7,802 nucleotides of DNA. Source: Candidatus Bipolaricaulota bacterium. GTDB lineage: Bacteria; Bipolaricaulota; Bipolaricaulia; UBA7950; UBA9294. The DNA lies in the NCBI GenBank assembly GCA_021159105.1, contig JAGGSM010000198.1:1-7802 (forward strand). Reading direction: 5' to 3'. Each line of letters begins with the position of its first letter. Position 1 is the stretch's first letter. Position numbers and translations under genes: made by a program. Of the stretch, positions 1-6,860 are shown one piece after another. A model generated the notes under the pieces. It was not told the DNA's origin. It did not search any database and was given only the letters and a program-made list of their open reading frames with translations.

Positions 1-2
1 TA

Positions 3-194
3 TCCGTTCCGATCAGCATTGTCCTTCTGAATCTTCTCGCGGGTGCTCACTATCACCCGCTCCTCCTTGGCATCAGTTGTGCTCTGGCCCTGTTCATCAT
101 CTTCAACCATCGGGCTAACATCGTGCGCATCGTCCATGGGCGGGAACGATCGTTGCCGCAGGTGCAGCTGTGGCGGCGTATCCTGCACAGATAG
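3..194 (+). CDS. plsY: PlsY acyl-phosphate:glycerol-3-phosphate acyltransferase, C-terminal end (5' truncated by window)
   Basis: Only the last 63 codons and a TAG stop are in the window. The reading frame starts before base 1. PlsY is the integral membrane enzyme that moves an acyl group from acyl-phosphate to glycerol-3-phosphate, giving lysophosphatidic acid, the first step of phospholipid synthesis in many bacteria. Visible here is a hydrophobic stretch of about 30 residues (from SVPISIVLL to LALFIIF), fitting the last membrane span. It is followed at once by FNHRANIVRIVHGRE, which matches the conserved cytoplasmic block near the PlsY C-terminus (the family form is roughly HRxNIxRLxxGxE). 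A basic tail, LWRRILHR, ends the protein. The next gene, ftsH, has its own promoter, so plsY looks like the last gene of a separate upstream unit. Assignment rests on this single block plus the membrane span; I am fairly sure of it. Confidence 0.82.
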   Translation, partial: SVPISIVLLNLLAGAHYHPLLLGISCALALFIIFNHRANIVRIVHGRERSLPQVQLWRRILHR

Positions 195-244
195 GCCACT
201 GCAGAGACAGGCCCCGCATGTGCTGTCCATGAACTAAACGTCCG

Positions 245-256
245 TACAGATCTGTA
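245..256. promoter_or_regulatory. Perfect 12-base palindrome upstream of the ftsH promoter, possible operator
   Basis: TACAGATCTGTA reads the same on both strands. It ends one base before the -35 hexamer of the ftsH promoter. A symmetrical site in this position is where a dimeric regulator could bind, either blocking or helping RNA polymerase. The symmetry does not extend beyond 12 bases. No regulator gene is next to it, and a palindrome of this length can arise by chance, so the operator role is only inference. Confidence 0.3.
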
Positions 257-257
257 T

Positions 258-286
258 TTGACGTATAGATGATTGGGCGCTAGAAT
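258..286 (+). promoter_or_regulatory. Sigma-70-type promoter of the ftsH-dxr-DUF59 cluster
   Basis: The -35 element TTGACG (258-263) and the -10 element TAGAAT (281-286) are separated by exactly 17 bases, and each differs from consensus at one position. Transcription would start near 293, leaving a leader of about 22 bases before the GTG of ftsH at 315. The predicted start falls after the in-frame TTG at 273, so that codon should not be in the mRNA. Confidence 0.75.
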
Positions 287-302
287 TCACGACGGTTCAG
301 TT

Positions 303-308
303 AAGGAG
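303..308 (+). promoter_or_regulatory. Ribosome binding site deciding the ftsH start
   Basis: AAGGAG lies 6 bases before the GTG at 315. No comparable purine-rich site precedes the in-frame TTG at 273, so this site supports the shorter 610-residue FtsH. Confidence 0.75.
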
Positions 309-314
309 TGGATT

Positions 315-2147
315 GTGGAAAAAGACCCATTGAGAGACTTACGAAATAGAAACTTAAGGAATATTGCCTTGATCACCGTGCTCGTGATTATAGGCCTAAT
401 CATCTTCCAATCATGGTTTGGGGGGAACAAGGCGCTGCAGGAGGTCAATTACTCGCTCTTCCGCAGCATGGTGGGGAACGGGCAGGTCGCATCGATCTCG
501 ATCAAGGACAACCAGGGGACAGGGGTGATGACCGACGGGAGTAAGTTCACCGTTGAGCTTCCGGACGACAAAACCCTGTATGAGCCGTTCCTGCGCGACA
601 ACAACGTGCAGATCAAGTATGAACCGCCCTCAAACAACGGATGGTTGCTCTCCGTGTTGATGTCCATCCTCCCGATCGGCCTGTTGGTTGTCGTTTGGAT
701 CTACATCATGCGCAAGACGCAGGGCGGCGGCGCGATGCAGTTCGGCCAATCGAAGGCGAAGCTCGTTCGCCCGGAGACAACGCAGGTGACGTTCGCCGAC
801 GTCGCCGGCATCGATGAGGTGAAGGAAGAAGTAGAAGAGATCGTCGATTACCTCAAGGATCAGAAGCGCTTTGCGCAGCTGGGAGCGGAGATCCCGAAGG
901 GGATCCTCCTTGTCGGCGCACCGGGGACGGGAAAGACGCTCCTCGCCAAGGCAATCGCCGGAGAGGCGCACGTTCCGTTCTTCTTCATCAGTGGCTCCGA
1001 CTTCGTGGAGATGTTTGTCGGCGTCGGAGCGGCACGAGTGCGCGACATGTTCGTGAAGGCGAAGGCGAGCGCGCCGTGTATCATCTTCATCGATGAGATA
1101 GACGCTGTCGGGCGAAAGCGCGGTGCTGGCCTAGGGGGTGGACACGATGAGCGAGAGCAGACGCTCAATCAACTGCTGGCGGAGATGGATGGCTTCCAGC
1201 CGAACAAAGGGATCATCATGTTGGCGGCGACGAACCGGCCCGATGTCCTCGACCCGGCCCTCCTGCGCCCCGGGCGTTTCGACCGCCGGATCACCGTCCC
1301 CCGCCCGGAGCTAAAAGGGCGCGAGGAGATCATCAGGGTGCACCTGCGCGGGAAGACCATATCGCCGGATGTGGATCCCGCTGTCCTTGCCCGCCAGACG
1401 CCCGGTTTTGTGGGCGCTGATCTGAAGAACCTGTGCAACGAAGCCGCGCTCCTGGCCGCGCGGGAAAACAAGAGCATCGTCGAAATGTCCGACTTCGAGG
1501 AGGCAGCGGACCGCGTTATCGCTGGGGTGCGACGCAAGGGAATCATCCTCTCCAAGGAAATCCGTGAGCGCATTGCCTATCATGAATCTGGGCACGCCCT
1601 CCTCGGCCGCCTCCTGCCCAAGGCCGATCCGGTGCACAAGATCTCCATCATCCCGCGCGGAGACGGATCACTCGGCTTCACGCTGCAGCTCCCGCTGGAG
1701 GAGAAGTACATCGTCTCCGAGGAGGAGCTGAACGATAAGCTGATCACCCTGTTCGGCGGACGCGCCGCCGAGGAGGTCGTGTTCAACGACTTTACTACCG
1801 GGGCCTACGACGACCTGAAGCAGGCGACCAAGCTCGCTAAGCGGATGGTCGTGGAGTACGGGATGAGCAAGAAGCTCGGTCCGATCAGCCTGGCGCGCGA
1901 ACACATGGATGTCTTCCTCGGCGAGGAGATCGTGAAGAGCAACGAACACTCCGAGGCTCTCTCCTCGCTTGTCGATAGCGAGATCCGCTCTTTGATCACC
2001 GAATCGTACAGGAAGGCAAAGGAGATCCTCAGCAACAACCGCTCTATGCTCGATCGGCTGGCGAGCGCTCTTCTGGAGAAGGAGATCATCGCAGGGAAGG
2101 AACTGCAGGAGCTGTTCGCATCGTTGATTCCGGAAGCGGTTACCTAG
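315..2147 (+). CDS. ftsH: ATP-dependent zinc metalloprotease FtsH
   Basis: FtsH is a hexameric membrane-anchored AAA+ protease that extracts and degrades damaged or short-lived membrane and cytosolic proteins. The 610-residue protein has the full family layout. A short cytoplasmic N-terminus leads to a first membrane span at about 17-35. An extracytoplasmic domain runs from about 36 to 108, and a second span from about 110 to 132. The AAA+ ATPase follows, with Walker A GAPGTGKT (201-208), pore loop MFVGVG (233-238), Walker B IIFIDEID (256-263), and the second region of homology ending LLRPGRFDR with Arg318 and Arg321. The protease domain has the zinc site HESGH (423-427) and the likely third ligand Asp500 in TTGAYDD. 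All catalytic residues are present, so it should be active. I chose GTG at 315 over the in-frame TTG at 273 because of the AAGGAG site and the promoter position. The C-terminal tail is shorter than in E. coli FtsH (644 residues), a common variation. dxr begins 4 bases after the stop. Confidence 0.98.
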   Translation: MEKDPLRDLRNRNLRNIALITVLVIIGLIIFQSWFGGNKALQEVNYSLFRSMVGNGQVASISIKDNQGTGVMTDGSKFTVELPDDKTLYEPFLRDNNVQIKYEPPSNNGWLLSVLMSILPIGLLVVVWIYIMRKTQGGGAMQFGQSKAKLVRPETTQVTFADVAGIDEVKEEVEEIVDYLKDQKRFAQLGAEIPKGILLVGAPGTGKTLLAKAIAGEAHVPFFFISGSDFVEMFVGVGAARVRDMFVKAKASAPCIIFIDEIDAVGRKRGAGLGGGHDEREQTLNQLLAEMDGFQPNKGIIMLAATNRPDVLDPALLRPGRFDRRITVPRPELKGREEIIRVHLRGKTISPDVDPAVLARQTPGFVGADLKNLCNEAALLAARENKSIVEMSDFEEAADRVIAGVRRKGIILSKEIRERIAYHESGHALLGRLLPKADPVHKISIIPRGDGSLGFTLQLPLEEKYIVSEEELNDKLITLFGGRAAEEVVFNDFTTGAYDDLKQATKLAKRMVVEYGMSKKLGPISLAREHMDVFLGEEIVKSNEHSEALSSLVDSEIRSLITESYRKAKEILSNNRSMLDRLASALLEKEIIAGKELQELFASLIPEAVT

Positions 2148-2151
2148 TACT

Positions 2152-3324
2152 GTGCGAAAAAGACGCATCGTCATCCTCGGATCGACTGGGTCGATTGGCA
2201 CGCAGACACTCGATGTGGTCGGGCGGCTCAATCGTGCCGGGCATGAGTTCGAAGTTGTTGGCCTGGCGGCCGGCAGCAACGTTGGCCTGTTGAGCGAGCA
2301 GATCGAGCGCTTCTCCCCTGTCGTCGTTTCGGTCGCTGAAGAGGAGGGAGCAAGAGCCCTCAGCGAGCGTTTCCCATCTCTGGCCGTTCTGTCGGGAAGA
2401 GACGGTCTGGAGAGATTGGCCTGTTATCCGGATGTTGATCTGGTGGTGAATGCACTGGTCGGGGCGATCGGCCTCTCCCCGAGCCTCGCCGCCCTTTCCT
2501 GCGGGCGTACGCTCGCCCTGGCGAACAAGGAGAGCATGGTCATCGGCGGCGAGCTGGTGACGAAGCTGCTGCGCGACAAGGGAGGGACGATCCTCCCGAT
2601 AGATAGCGAGCACAACGCCATCTTCCAAAGCCTGCGCGCGGGGAAACACGAAGAGATAGAAAGGATCATCATCACCGCCTCCGGAGGGCCGTTCCTGAAC
2701 ACCCCGCTCGAAGAACTGGCGAGCGTGAGCGCACAGGACGCCCTGCACCACCCAAACTGGGCGATGGGATCGCGGATCACGATCGATTCGGCGACGATGG
2801 TCAACAAGGCGTTCGAGGTGATCGAGGCTCATCACCTGTTCGATGTGCCCTATGAGCGGATCGACCCGATCGTCCATCCGCAGTCGGTGATCCATTCCCT
2901 TGTCGAGTACGTCGATGGCTCGATCATCGCCGAGCTGGCGGCTTCAGACATGCGCATCCCGATTCAGTACTCTCTCGTCTACCCGCAGAGGATCGCCACG
3001 GATCTCCCGCGCCTCGGGCTTGAGGAGCTCTCCAAGATCTCGTTTGAGCCACTCGACCCGGTGCGCTACCCGGCGTTCGTCACGGTTCTCGCTGCCGGCG
3101 TGCGCGGGGGGAGCGCCCCAGCGGCGGTGAACGCAGCGGACGAGGTCCTAGTTAAGAGATTCTTGCGTGGAGAGATCGGATTTACGAAGATCGCTCATGG
3201 CCTGCGCCTCATCTTCGATCGCTGGGAGGAGCGGGATGATACGCAAAGTGAGAAGATGAGCCTGGCCAGGATAATGGATATCGATCGCTGGGCGCGAGAG
3301 CAGGCGAGCGCCATGAGCCTTTGA
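2152..3324 (+). CDS. dxr: 1-deoxy-D-xylulose 5-phosphate reductoisomerase (Dxr/IspC)
   Basis: This enzyme converts 1-deoxy-D-xylulose 5-phosphate to 2-C-methyl-D-erythritol 4-phosphate with NADPH, the first committed step of the MEP isoprenoid pathway, in the cytosol. The 390-residue length is normal for the family. The NADPH-binding loop GSTGSIG is at 10-16. ANKES lies at 124-128, and the metal-binding PIDSEH motif carries Asp151 and Glu153. SGGPF follows near 177-181, then the HPNWAMGSR active-site loop (200-208). NKAFE supplies the third metal ligand, Glu222. HPQSVIHS (242-249) and the C-terminal helical domain complete the protein. All catalytic and metal ligands are present. The GTG start is 4 bases after the ftsH stop. 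No convincing ribosome binding site is close to it (GGAAG at 2132-2136 is about 15 bases away), so translation is probably coupled to ftsH. In many bacteria dxr sits beside cdsA, uppS and rseP; none of these is here. Confidence 0.98.
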   Translation: MRKRRIVILGSTGSIGTQTLDVVGRLNRAGHEFEVVGLAAGSNVGLLSEQIERFSPVVVSVAEEEGARALSERFPSLAVLSGRDGLERLACYPDVDLVVNALVGAIGLSPSLAALSCGRTLALANKESMVIGGELVTKLLRDKGGTILPIDSEHNAIFQSLRAGKHEEIERIIITASGGPFLNTPLEELASVSAQDALHHPNWAMGSRITIDSATMVNKAFEVIEAHHLFDVPYERIDPIVHPQSVIHSLVEYVDGSIIAELAASDMRIPIQYSLVYPQRIATDLPRLGLEELSKISFEPLDPVRYPAFVTVLAAGVRGGSAPAAVNAADEVLVKRFLRGEIGFTKIAHGLRLIFDRWEERDDTQSEKMSLARIMDIDRWAREQASAMSL

Positions 3325-3334
3325 GATAGACAAC

Positions 3335-3340
3335 AGGAGG
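3335..3340 (+). promoter_or_regulatory. Strong ribosome binding site of the DUF59 gene
   Basis: AGGAGG, a full match to the anti-Shine-Dalgarno sequence, lies 5 bases before the ATG at 3346, inside the 21-base gap after dxr. It supports independent, probably high, translation of the small downstream gene. Confidence 0.8.
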
Positions 3341-3345
3341 GTAAG

Positions 3346-3651
3346 ATGGAGATTACAGAGAGCAGCATCCGTTCGAGTTTGGAGAATGTGATCGACCCCG
3401 AGTTGGGGGTCAATATTGTCGACCTGGGCCTGATCTACAGCATCAAGATCGAAGAAGGGAAGATCAGTGTCGACATGACCCTGACCACCCCGGGCTGTCC
3501 GCTTGCCGGGATGCTCGCTGGTAACGCCGAGCAGGCGCTGCGCGAGTCGTTCCCGGACACAGACGTCGAAGTGAGCCTGGTGTGGGATCCACCATGGACG
3601 CCGGACATGCTGTCCAGTGAGGCCAAACAGCAGCTCGGCTACACCCGCTGA
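3346..3651 (+). CDS. MIP18/DUF59-family protein, probable iron-sulfur cluster assembly factor
   Basis: This small cytosolic protein (101 residues) belongs to the MIP18 (DUF59) family, which includes SufT, PaaD-like proteins and the N-terminal domain of some Mrp/ApbC scaffolds. Characterised members help deliver or assemble Fe-S clusters. Family marks are visible: the opening VIDPELGVNIVDLGLIY with the DPE triad (17-19), then LTTPGCPLAG with the conserved Cys51, and the closing WDPPW block (80-84). It is a single-domain member with no Mrp ATPase attached. It starts 21 bases after dxr and is probably cotranscribed with it. One possible link (inference) is that IspG and IspH, later enzymes of the MEP pathway, carry 4Fe-4S clusters. 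The family is broad, so the exact client is unknown and I give no gene symbol. Its stop is 3 bases from the stop of convergent murJ. Confidence 0.9.
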   Translation: MEITESSIRSSLENVIDPELGVNIVDLGLIYSIKIEEGKISVDMTLTTPGCPLAGMLAGNAEQALRESFPDTDVEVSLVWDPPWTPDMLSSEAKQQLGYTR

Positions 3652-3654
3652 TCT

Positions 3655-5151
3655 CTAGGATCCTCTAGGTCGCAGCAGCCGCCACAGGCCGCTTGCGCGG
3701 ACGAAGACGAGATATGCGCCCATCGCCGCGACGATCGGGAGGATGACGCTCATCCACTCGCCCGTTGCCGCGAGGCGCGTCCCCCACGCGGCCAGAAAAA
3801 CGATCCCCGTTCCCAGGGCGATCTTCAACAAGCGTGGGCCGATACTCGCAGGGGTGGGGAGCTCTTGGCGCAGGAAGAAGGCGAGGATCGCCACGTTCAC
3901 CACGCCGGCGATCGATGTCGCCAGCGCCAACCCGCCGACCCGCATCGGCGTGACCAGCATGATGTCGCATATGATGTTCGCTGCCACGGCAAACCCGGAA
4001 GCGATGAGAGGAACGCGCGTTCTTCCCAGGGCATAGTAGGCACGCGTGAGAATGAACACCAGTCCGTAGGGGAGGACCCCAACGAGGTAGAACGATAGGG
4101 CGAGCCAGGTGCGGGAGGTGTCACCGGCGGAGAAGCTCCCGTGCTGAAAGAGAAGGTGGATCACGTTTGGCCCGATCGCGTACAACCCCGCCATCGCCGG
4201 AAGGAGGATGAGCGCACTGGCGCTGATCCCGTCAGAAAGATACGATGAGAAGCGATCATTCTCTCCACGGGCGAGCGATGCGGAGAAGCGGGGCAGAAGC
4301 GCGCTGGCGATGCTGACGGCGAAGATCCCAAGTGGGAGCTGGAAGAGGCGCATCGCGTACTGTAGCGACGACACCCCCCCGTTCCCCAGGTAAGAGGCGA
4401 GCTTGTTGTCCACCAGCAGGTTTATCTGCGTCACCGCCAGGCCGAACACGGCGGGGAGCATCAATCGGGCCATCCTGCGCACGCCTGGGTGCAGTGGCCA
4501 CAGGGTGAAGTGGAAGCGGAACCCGACCTTGCGCAGGGAAGGGATCTGCGAGACAAGCTGCCCCGCCCCACCGAGGAGCACGCCAACGGCGAGGCCGTAG
4601 ATCGGGTGAGCAGGAAAGAGCTTCGAGAAGAAGAGCACACCTGAGATCATCCCGATATTGAACCAGACCGGGGCGAGGGAGGGGGCGAAGAAACGGTGGT
4701 GCGCGTTCAGTATCCCCATGAACGCCGCTGCGATCCCGACGAAGGCGATGAACGGGAAGACGATGCGCGAGACGGATATCGAGAGGGCCAGCTTCTCAGG
4801 ATCGAAGCCGCTTGCTAGAAAGGGCAGGTAGAACGGGGCAAGCAAGATTCCTGCGCCGACGATGATTGGGAAGAGGACGATGAGGAGCGAAAGGACGTTG
4901 CTCGCAAGCAGGTCCGCATCGTCGTTATCCACAAGCGACTGTGTGTACACGGGGATAAGAGCGGTGGAGAGCGCCCCTTCAGCTAGGAGCTGCCGCAGGA
5001 ACACCGGGAGGAAAAAGGCGATCAGGAAGGCATCGTAGGCGCCGCTCGCCCCGAACTTATCAGCGATCGCCACATCTCGAAACAGGCCGAACACCCGCGA
5101 GATGGCGGTGGCAAGGGCCATCAACAGGGCATCGCGCGCAAGGGACCTCAT
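3655..5151 (-). CDS. murJ: Lipid II flippase MurJ (MviN family)
   Basis: MurJ is a multi-spanning inner-membrane protein of the MOP exporter superfamily. It moves undecaprenyl-linked peptidoglycan precursor (lipid II) across the membrane for wall synthesis. The 498 residues are almost entirely hydrophobic helices, consistent with the usual 14 spans. The N-terminal helix region aligns with E. coli MurJ offset by one: Arg19, Arg25, Asp40 and Arg53 correspond to the functionally important Arg18, Arg24, Asp39 and Arg52. Arg268 in AMRLFQLPLG corresponds to Arg270 of the central cavity. Thus the key charged residues are kept. The ATG overlaps the TGA of the upstream glycosidase-like gene by 4 bases (ATGA). 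There is no strong ribosome binding site, so translational coupling is likely. It is the last gene of the minus-strand operon started at rplI. The C-terminus RLLRPRGS ends 3 bases from the convergent DUF59 gene. Confidence 0.96.
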   Translation of the reverse strand: MRSLARDALLMALATAISRVFGLFRDVAIADKFGASGAYDAFLIAFFLPVFLRQLLAEGALSTALIPVYTQSLVDNDDADLLASNVLSLLIVLFPIIVGAGILLAPFYLPFLASGFDPEKLALSISVSRIVFPFIAFVGIAAAFMGILNAHHRFFAPSLAPVWFNIGMISGVLFFSKLFPAHPIYGLAVGVLLGGAGQLVSQIPSLRKVGFRFHFTLWPLHPGVRRMARLMLPAVFGLAVTQINLLVDNKLASYLGNGGVSSLQYAMRLFQLPLGIFAVSIASALLPRFSASLARGENDRFSSYLSDGISASALILLPAMAGLYAIGPNVIHLLFQHGSFSAGDTSRTWLALSFYLVGVLPYGLVFILTRAYYALGRTRVPLIASGFAVAANIICDIMLVTPMRVGGLALATSIAGVVNVAILAFFLRQELPTPASIGPRLLKIALGTGIVFLAAWGTRLAATGEWMSVILPIVAAMGAYLVFVRASGLWRLLRPRGS

Positions 5152-6854
5152 CGATCCGTTGGCACCAGGAGCAGCCCGACCGCAACCTTCCCGCCGGATG
5201 AGACCTCCCGGTAGGTCGTACCATCATTGAACACGAGTGAGCACGCGTTCCCGCCACCCAGGGCGATCGCGCTCTTTATCCTGATCGGAAGCTCGTGGAG
5301 CAGCTCGATCAGCCCGGAAAGATCAGTTCCCACGCTCTGCTCGCTCTTCTCCACCGTCAGCATGACAAGCGCGCCGTACCAGTCAGTCGCCAGCAGGCTG
5401 CGTGCGGCCAGGCCACTTGCCGGGTAGAGCTCAGTGTCGAACCCCTCTTCTTGCCGGTCCAACACATCGTTTCCGTTCAGGTAAAGGAGCGGTCCGGCGC
5501 TCACCGCGTCCGTTATGAGAAGATTCCCCTGATCGAGTGTGAACCCGTAGCTTACCTCATCACCGACGTGAAGAGATGATATGCGCGATCTGGCGTCACC
5601 GCTGGCGATGAGGAGATCGGCCTGGGGATCGGTGATCACATAGGGTCCTTCCTGCACGGAGGTGACGCGATCTTCCTTGATCTTCACCACGCGGAAGGAG
5701 TCGATGAATCCGCGCGTCAGCGGCCCGGAGTAGCCCGAGGTTATCATGACCACCTCTCCATCCCCGATCGGCTTGTCGACGTCGTCGATTGTGATCCTCG
5801 TATCCCCGGAGCGCAGGAAGAGGGATGCCTGTTCGTTGAAGAAGCTAAGCCTCCCGAACAGGTCGATCCCCAGCACCGCCTGCCTTGTGTGCCCTAGGCT
5901 CAGTACCTTCCCGTTGATGATAAGGAGCCCGAGTGGGACGCTCGTGCTCGTGTCGAAGGAGTTTGCGTCTATCGCCGCATCCGCTCCGTGTTCCAGGGCC
6001 ACTTGCCGCAGGGAAGAGAGGGTTCCGATCCCACCACCCGATATCGCCGGGACGAGCCGGTAGTGATCGCGCCACTCATCGATCTTCAGGTAGTTCACCT
6101 TCACAGGGCCTTCGCCGAGATCGGTTGAGATCTCGTGATAGGTGATGTAGGCAGATATCGTCTCCTCCGTCTCGGTCAATGGCCGGCGACCGAAGGCTAT
6201 GGAGACCGAGTAGAAGCCATCGGTCGCGAAGCGCTTGATCTGCAGTGCGGAGTCATCTGCAATAGTGATCACCAGATCGGCGCAGTGCTTCCCGCTCTTT
6301 GTCAACGCGACAGAGCTTATCGTGCTCCCCTGCAGGCTGACCTGACGCGGTTGCGTTTTGAGGAGGCAGTGATAGAAGCGAACGCGCAGCGCCTTGCCAC
6401 CCTCTGCAACTATCTCATACGGCACGAACCCGTCGAAACGGACACTCACCTTATCGGCCGACGCATCGATCCCGTTTAGGTGAGGTGCGTCTGACTCGAT
6501 GTAGATGTCACTTCCCAGCGTGTGCATCCTCGCCCCGGCGAGCGCTACCAGCTCGGGGAGTTGGATGTAGTAGATGTCGTTGTAAAGAGGGAAGTGATCG
6601 ATCGCGAAGAGCTGCTCCCCGCTGGTGCTTCTAATCCTGATTAAACCCTCTTCCTCGATGAGATCAGCCTGGATCCCTAGTTGCAGGCCGAACTCCCGCA
6701 GCGGCACTAGCAGATCGCCCCCCTGCTGGATGATCCCTTGAGAGAGGGTTATTTCTTCACCGTCGACATAAAGAGACATCTCGCCGCCACGTGCGCACAC
6801 GAAAGCGGCGAGAATGAACACTACCAGCGTTAAAGCATGCAACCCGCTCTTCAT
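5148..6854 (-). CDS. Secreted protein: stalk domain, AMIN-like domain and divergent phosphodiester-glycosidase-like domain
   Basis: The 568-residue protein starts with a signal peptide (Lys2, hydrophobic core about 6-19, probable cleavage after Val-Cys-Ala21). Cys20 is not in a proper lipobox, so it is probably not a lipoprotein. Residues about 27-121 resemble the copper-amine-oxidase-N-like stalk domain (YVDGEEITL, then DLLVPLREFGLQLG and a second repeat). Residues about 127-222 look like a beta-rich AMIN-type wall-binding domain. From about 247 to the end it resembles the phosphodiester glycosidase (NAGPA) family, including the G-L-x-I-x-x-G-K-V segment at 309-317, a beta-rich insert near 385-440, and the final glycine-rich turn and LLLVP strand. 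The family includes the mammalian enzyme that uncovers mannose 6-phosphate; bacterial substrates are poorly known. Positions normally NGG(F/Y)F and DGGGS read DANSF (297-301) and LGGGNA (532-537), so activity is doubtful. AGGAG sits 9 bases before the ATG. murJ overlaps its end by 4 bases. Confidence 0.75.
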   Translation of the reverse strand: MKSGLHALTLVVFILAAFVCARGGEMSLYVDGEEITLSQGIIQQGGDLLVPLREFGLQLGIQADLIEEEGLIRIRSTSGEQLFAIDHFPLYNDIYYIQLPELVALAGARMHTLGSDIYIESDAPHLNGIDASADKVSVRFDGFVPYEIVAEGGKALRVRFYHCLLKTQPRQVSLQGSTISSVALTKSGKHCADLVITIADDSALQIKRFATDGFYSVSIAFGRRPLTETEETISAYITYHEISTDLGEGPVKVNYLKIDEWRDHYRLVPAISGGGIGTLSSLRQVALEHGADAAIDANSFDTSTSVPLGLLIINGKVLSLGHTRQAVLGIDLFGRLSFFNEQASLFLRSGDTRITIDDVDKPIGDGEVVMITSGYSGPLTRGFIDSFRVVKIKEDRVTSVQEGPYVITDPQADLLIASGDARSRISSLHVGDEVSYGFTLDQGNLLITDAVSAGPLLYLNGNDVLDRQEEGFDTELYPASGLAARSLLATDWYGALVMLTVEKSEQSVGTDLSGLIELLHELPIRIKSAIALGGGNACSLVFNDGTTYREVSSGGKVAVGLLLVPTDR

Positions 6855-6860
6855 GCGGGG

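Noticed and set aside
206..227. GACAG...CTGTC inverted repeat after plsY as a terminator
   Set aside because: The stem is only 5 bases with a 12-base loop and there is no T-run after it.
43..237. Open frame of 64 codons on the plus strand at the left edge
   Set aside because: It is out of frame with the PlsY C-terminus, which carries a recognisable conserved block; the product is Ser/Cys-rich with no motif.
273..314. TTG-initiated 14-residue extension of FtsH
   Set aside because: The TTG lies within the promoter spacer and upstream of the predicted transcript start, while AAGGAG is placed for the GTG at 315.
1668..2279. Open frame of 203 codons on the minus strand across the end of ftsH and start of dxr
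   Set aside because: It overlaps two certain genes on the other strand and shows no family motif.
2140..2895. Long open frame of 251 codons on the minus strand across dxr
   Set aside because: It is antisense to a well-conserved dxr, its product is rich in Arg, Asp and His with no recognisable domain, and no ribosome binding site precedes it. It is a shadow of GC-rich codon use.
3658..3668. GGATCCTCTAG resembling a cloning-vector polylinker
   Set aside because: The match is 11 bases, it lies inside the continuous MurJ reading frame, and the flanks diverge from any polylinker. It is probably chance.
6795..6854. Lipoprotein signal at Cys20 of the secreted protein
   Set aside because: The residues before the Cys are Ala-Phe-Val, which do not fit a lipobox that needs Gly, Ala or Ser at -1.
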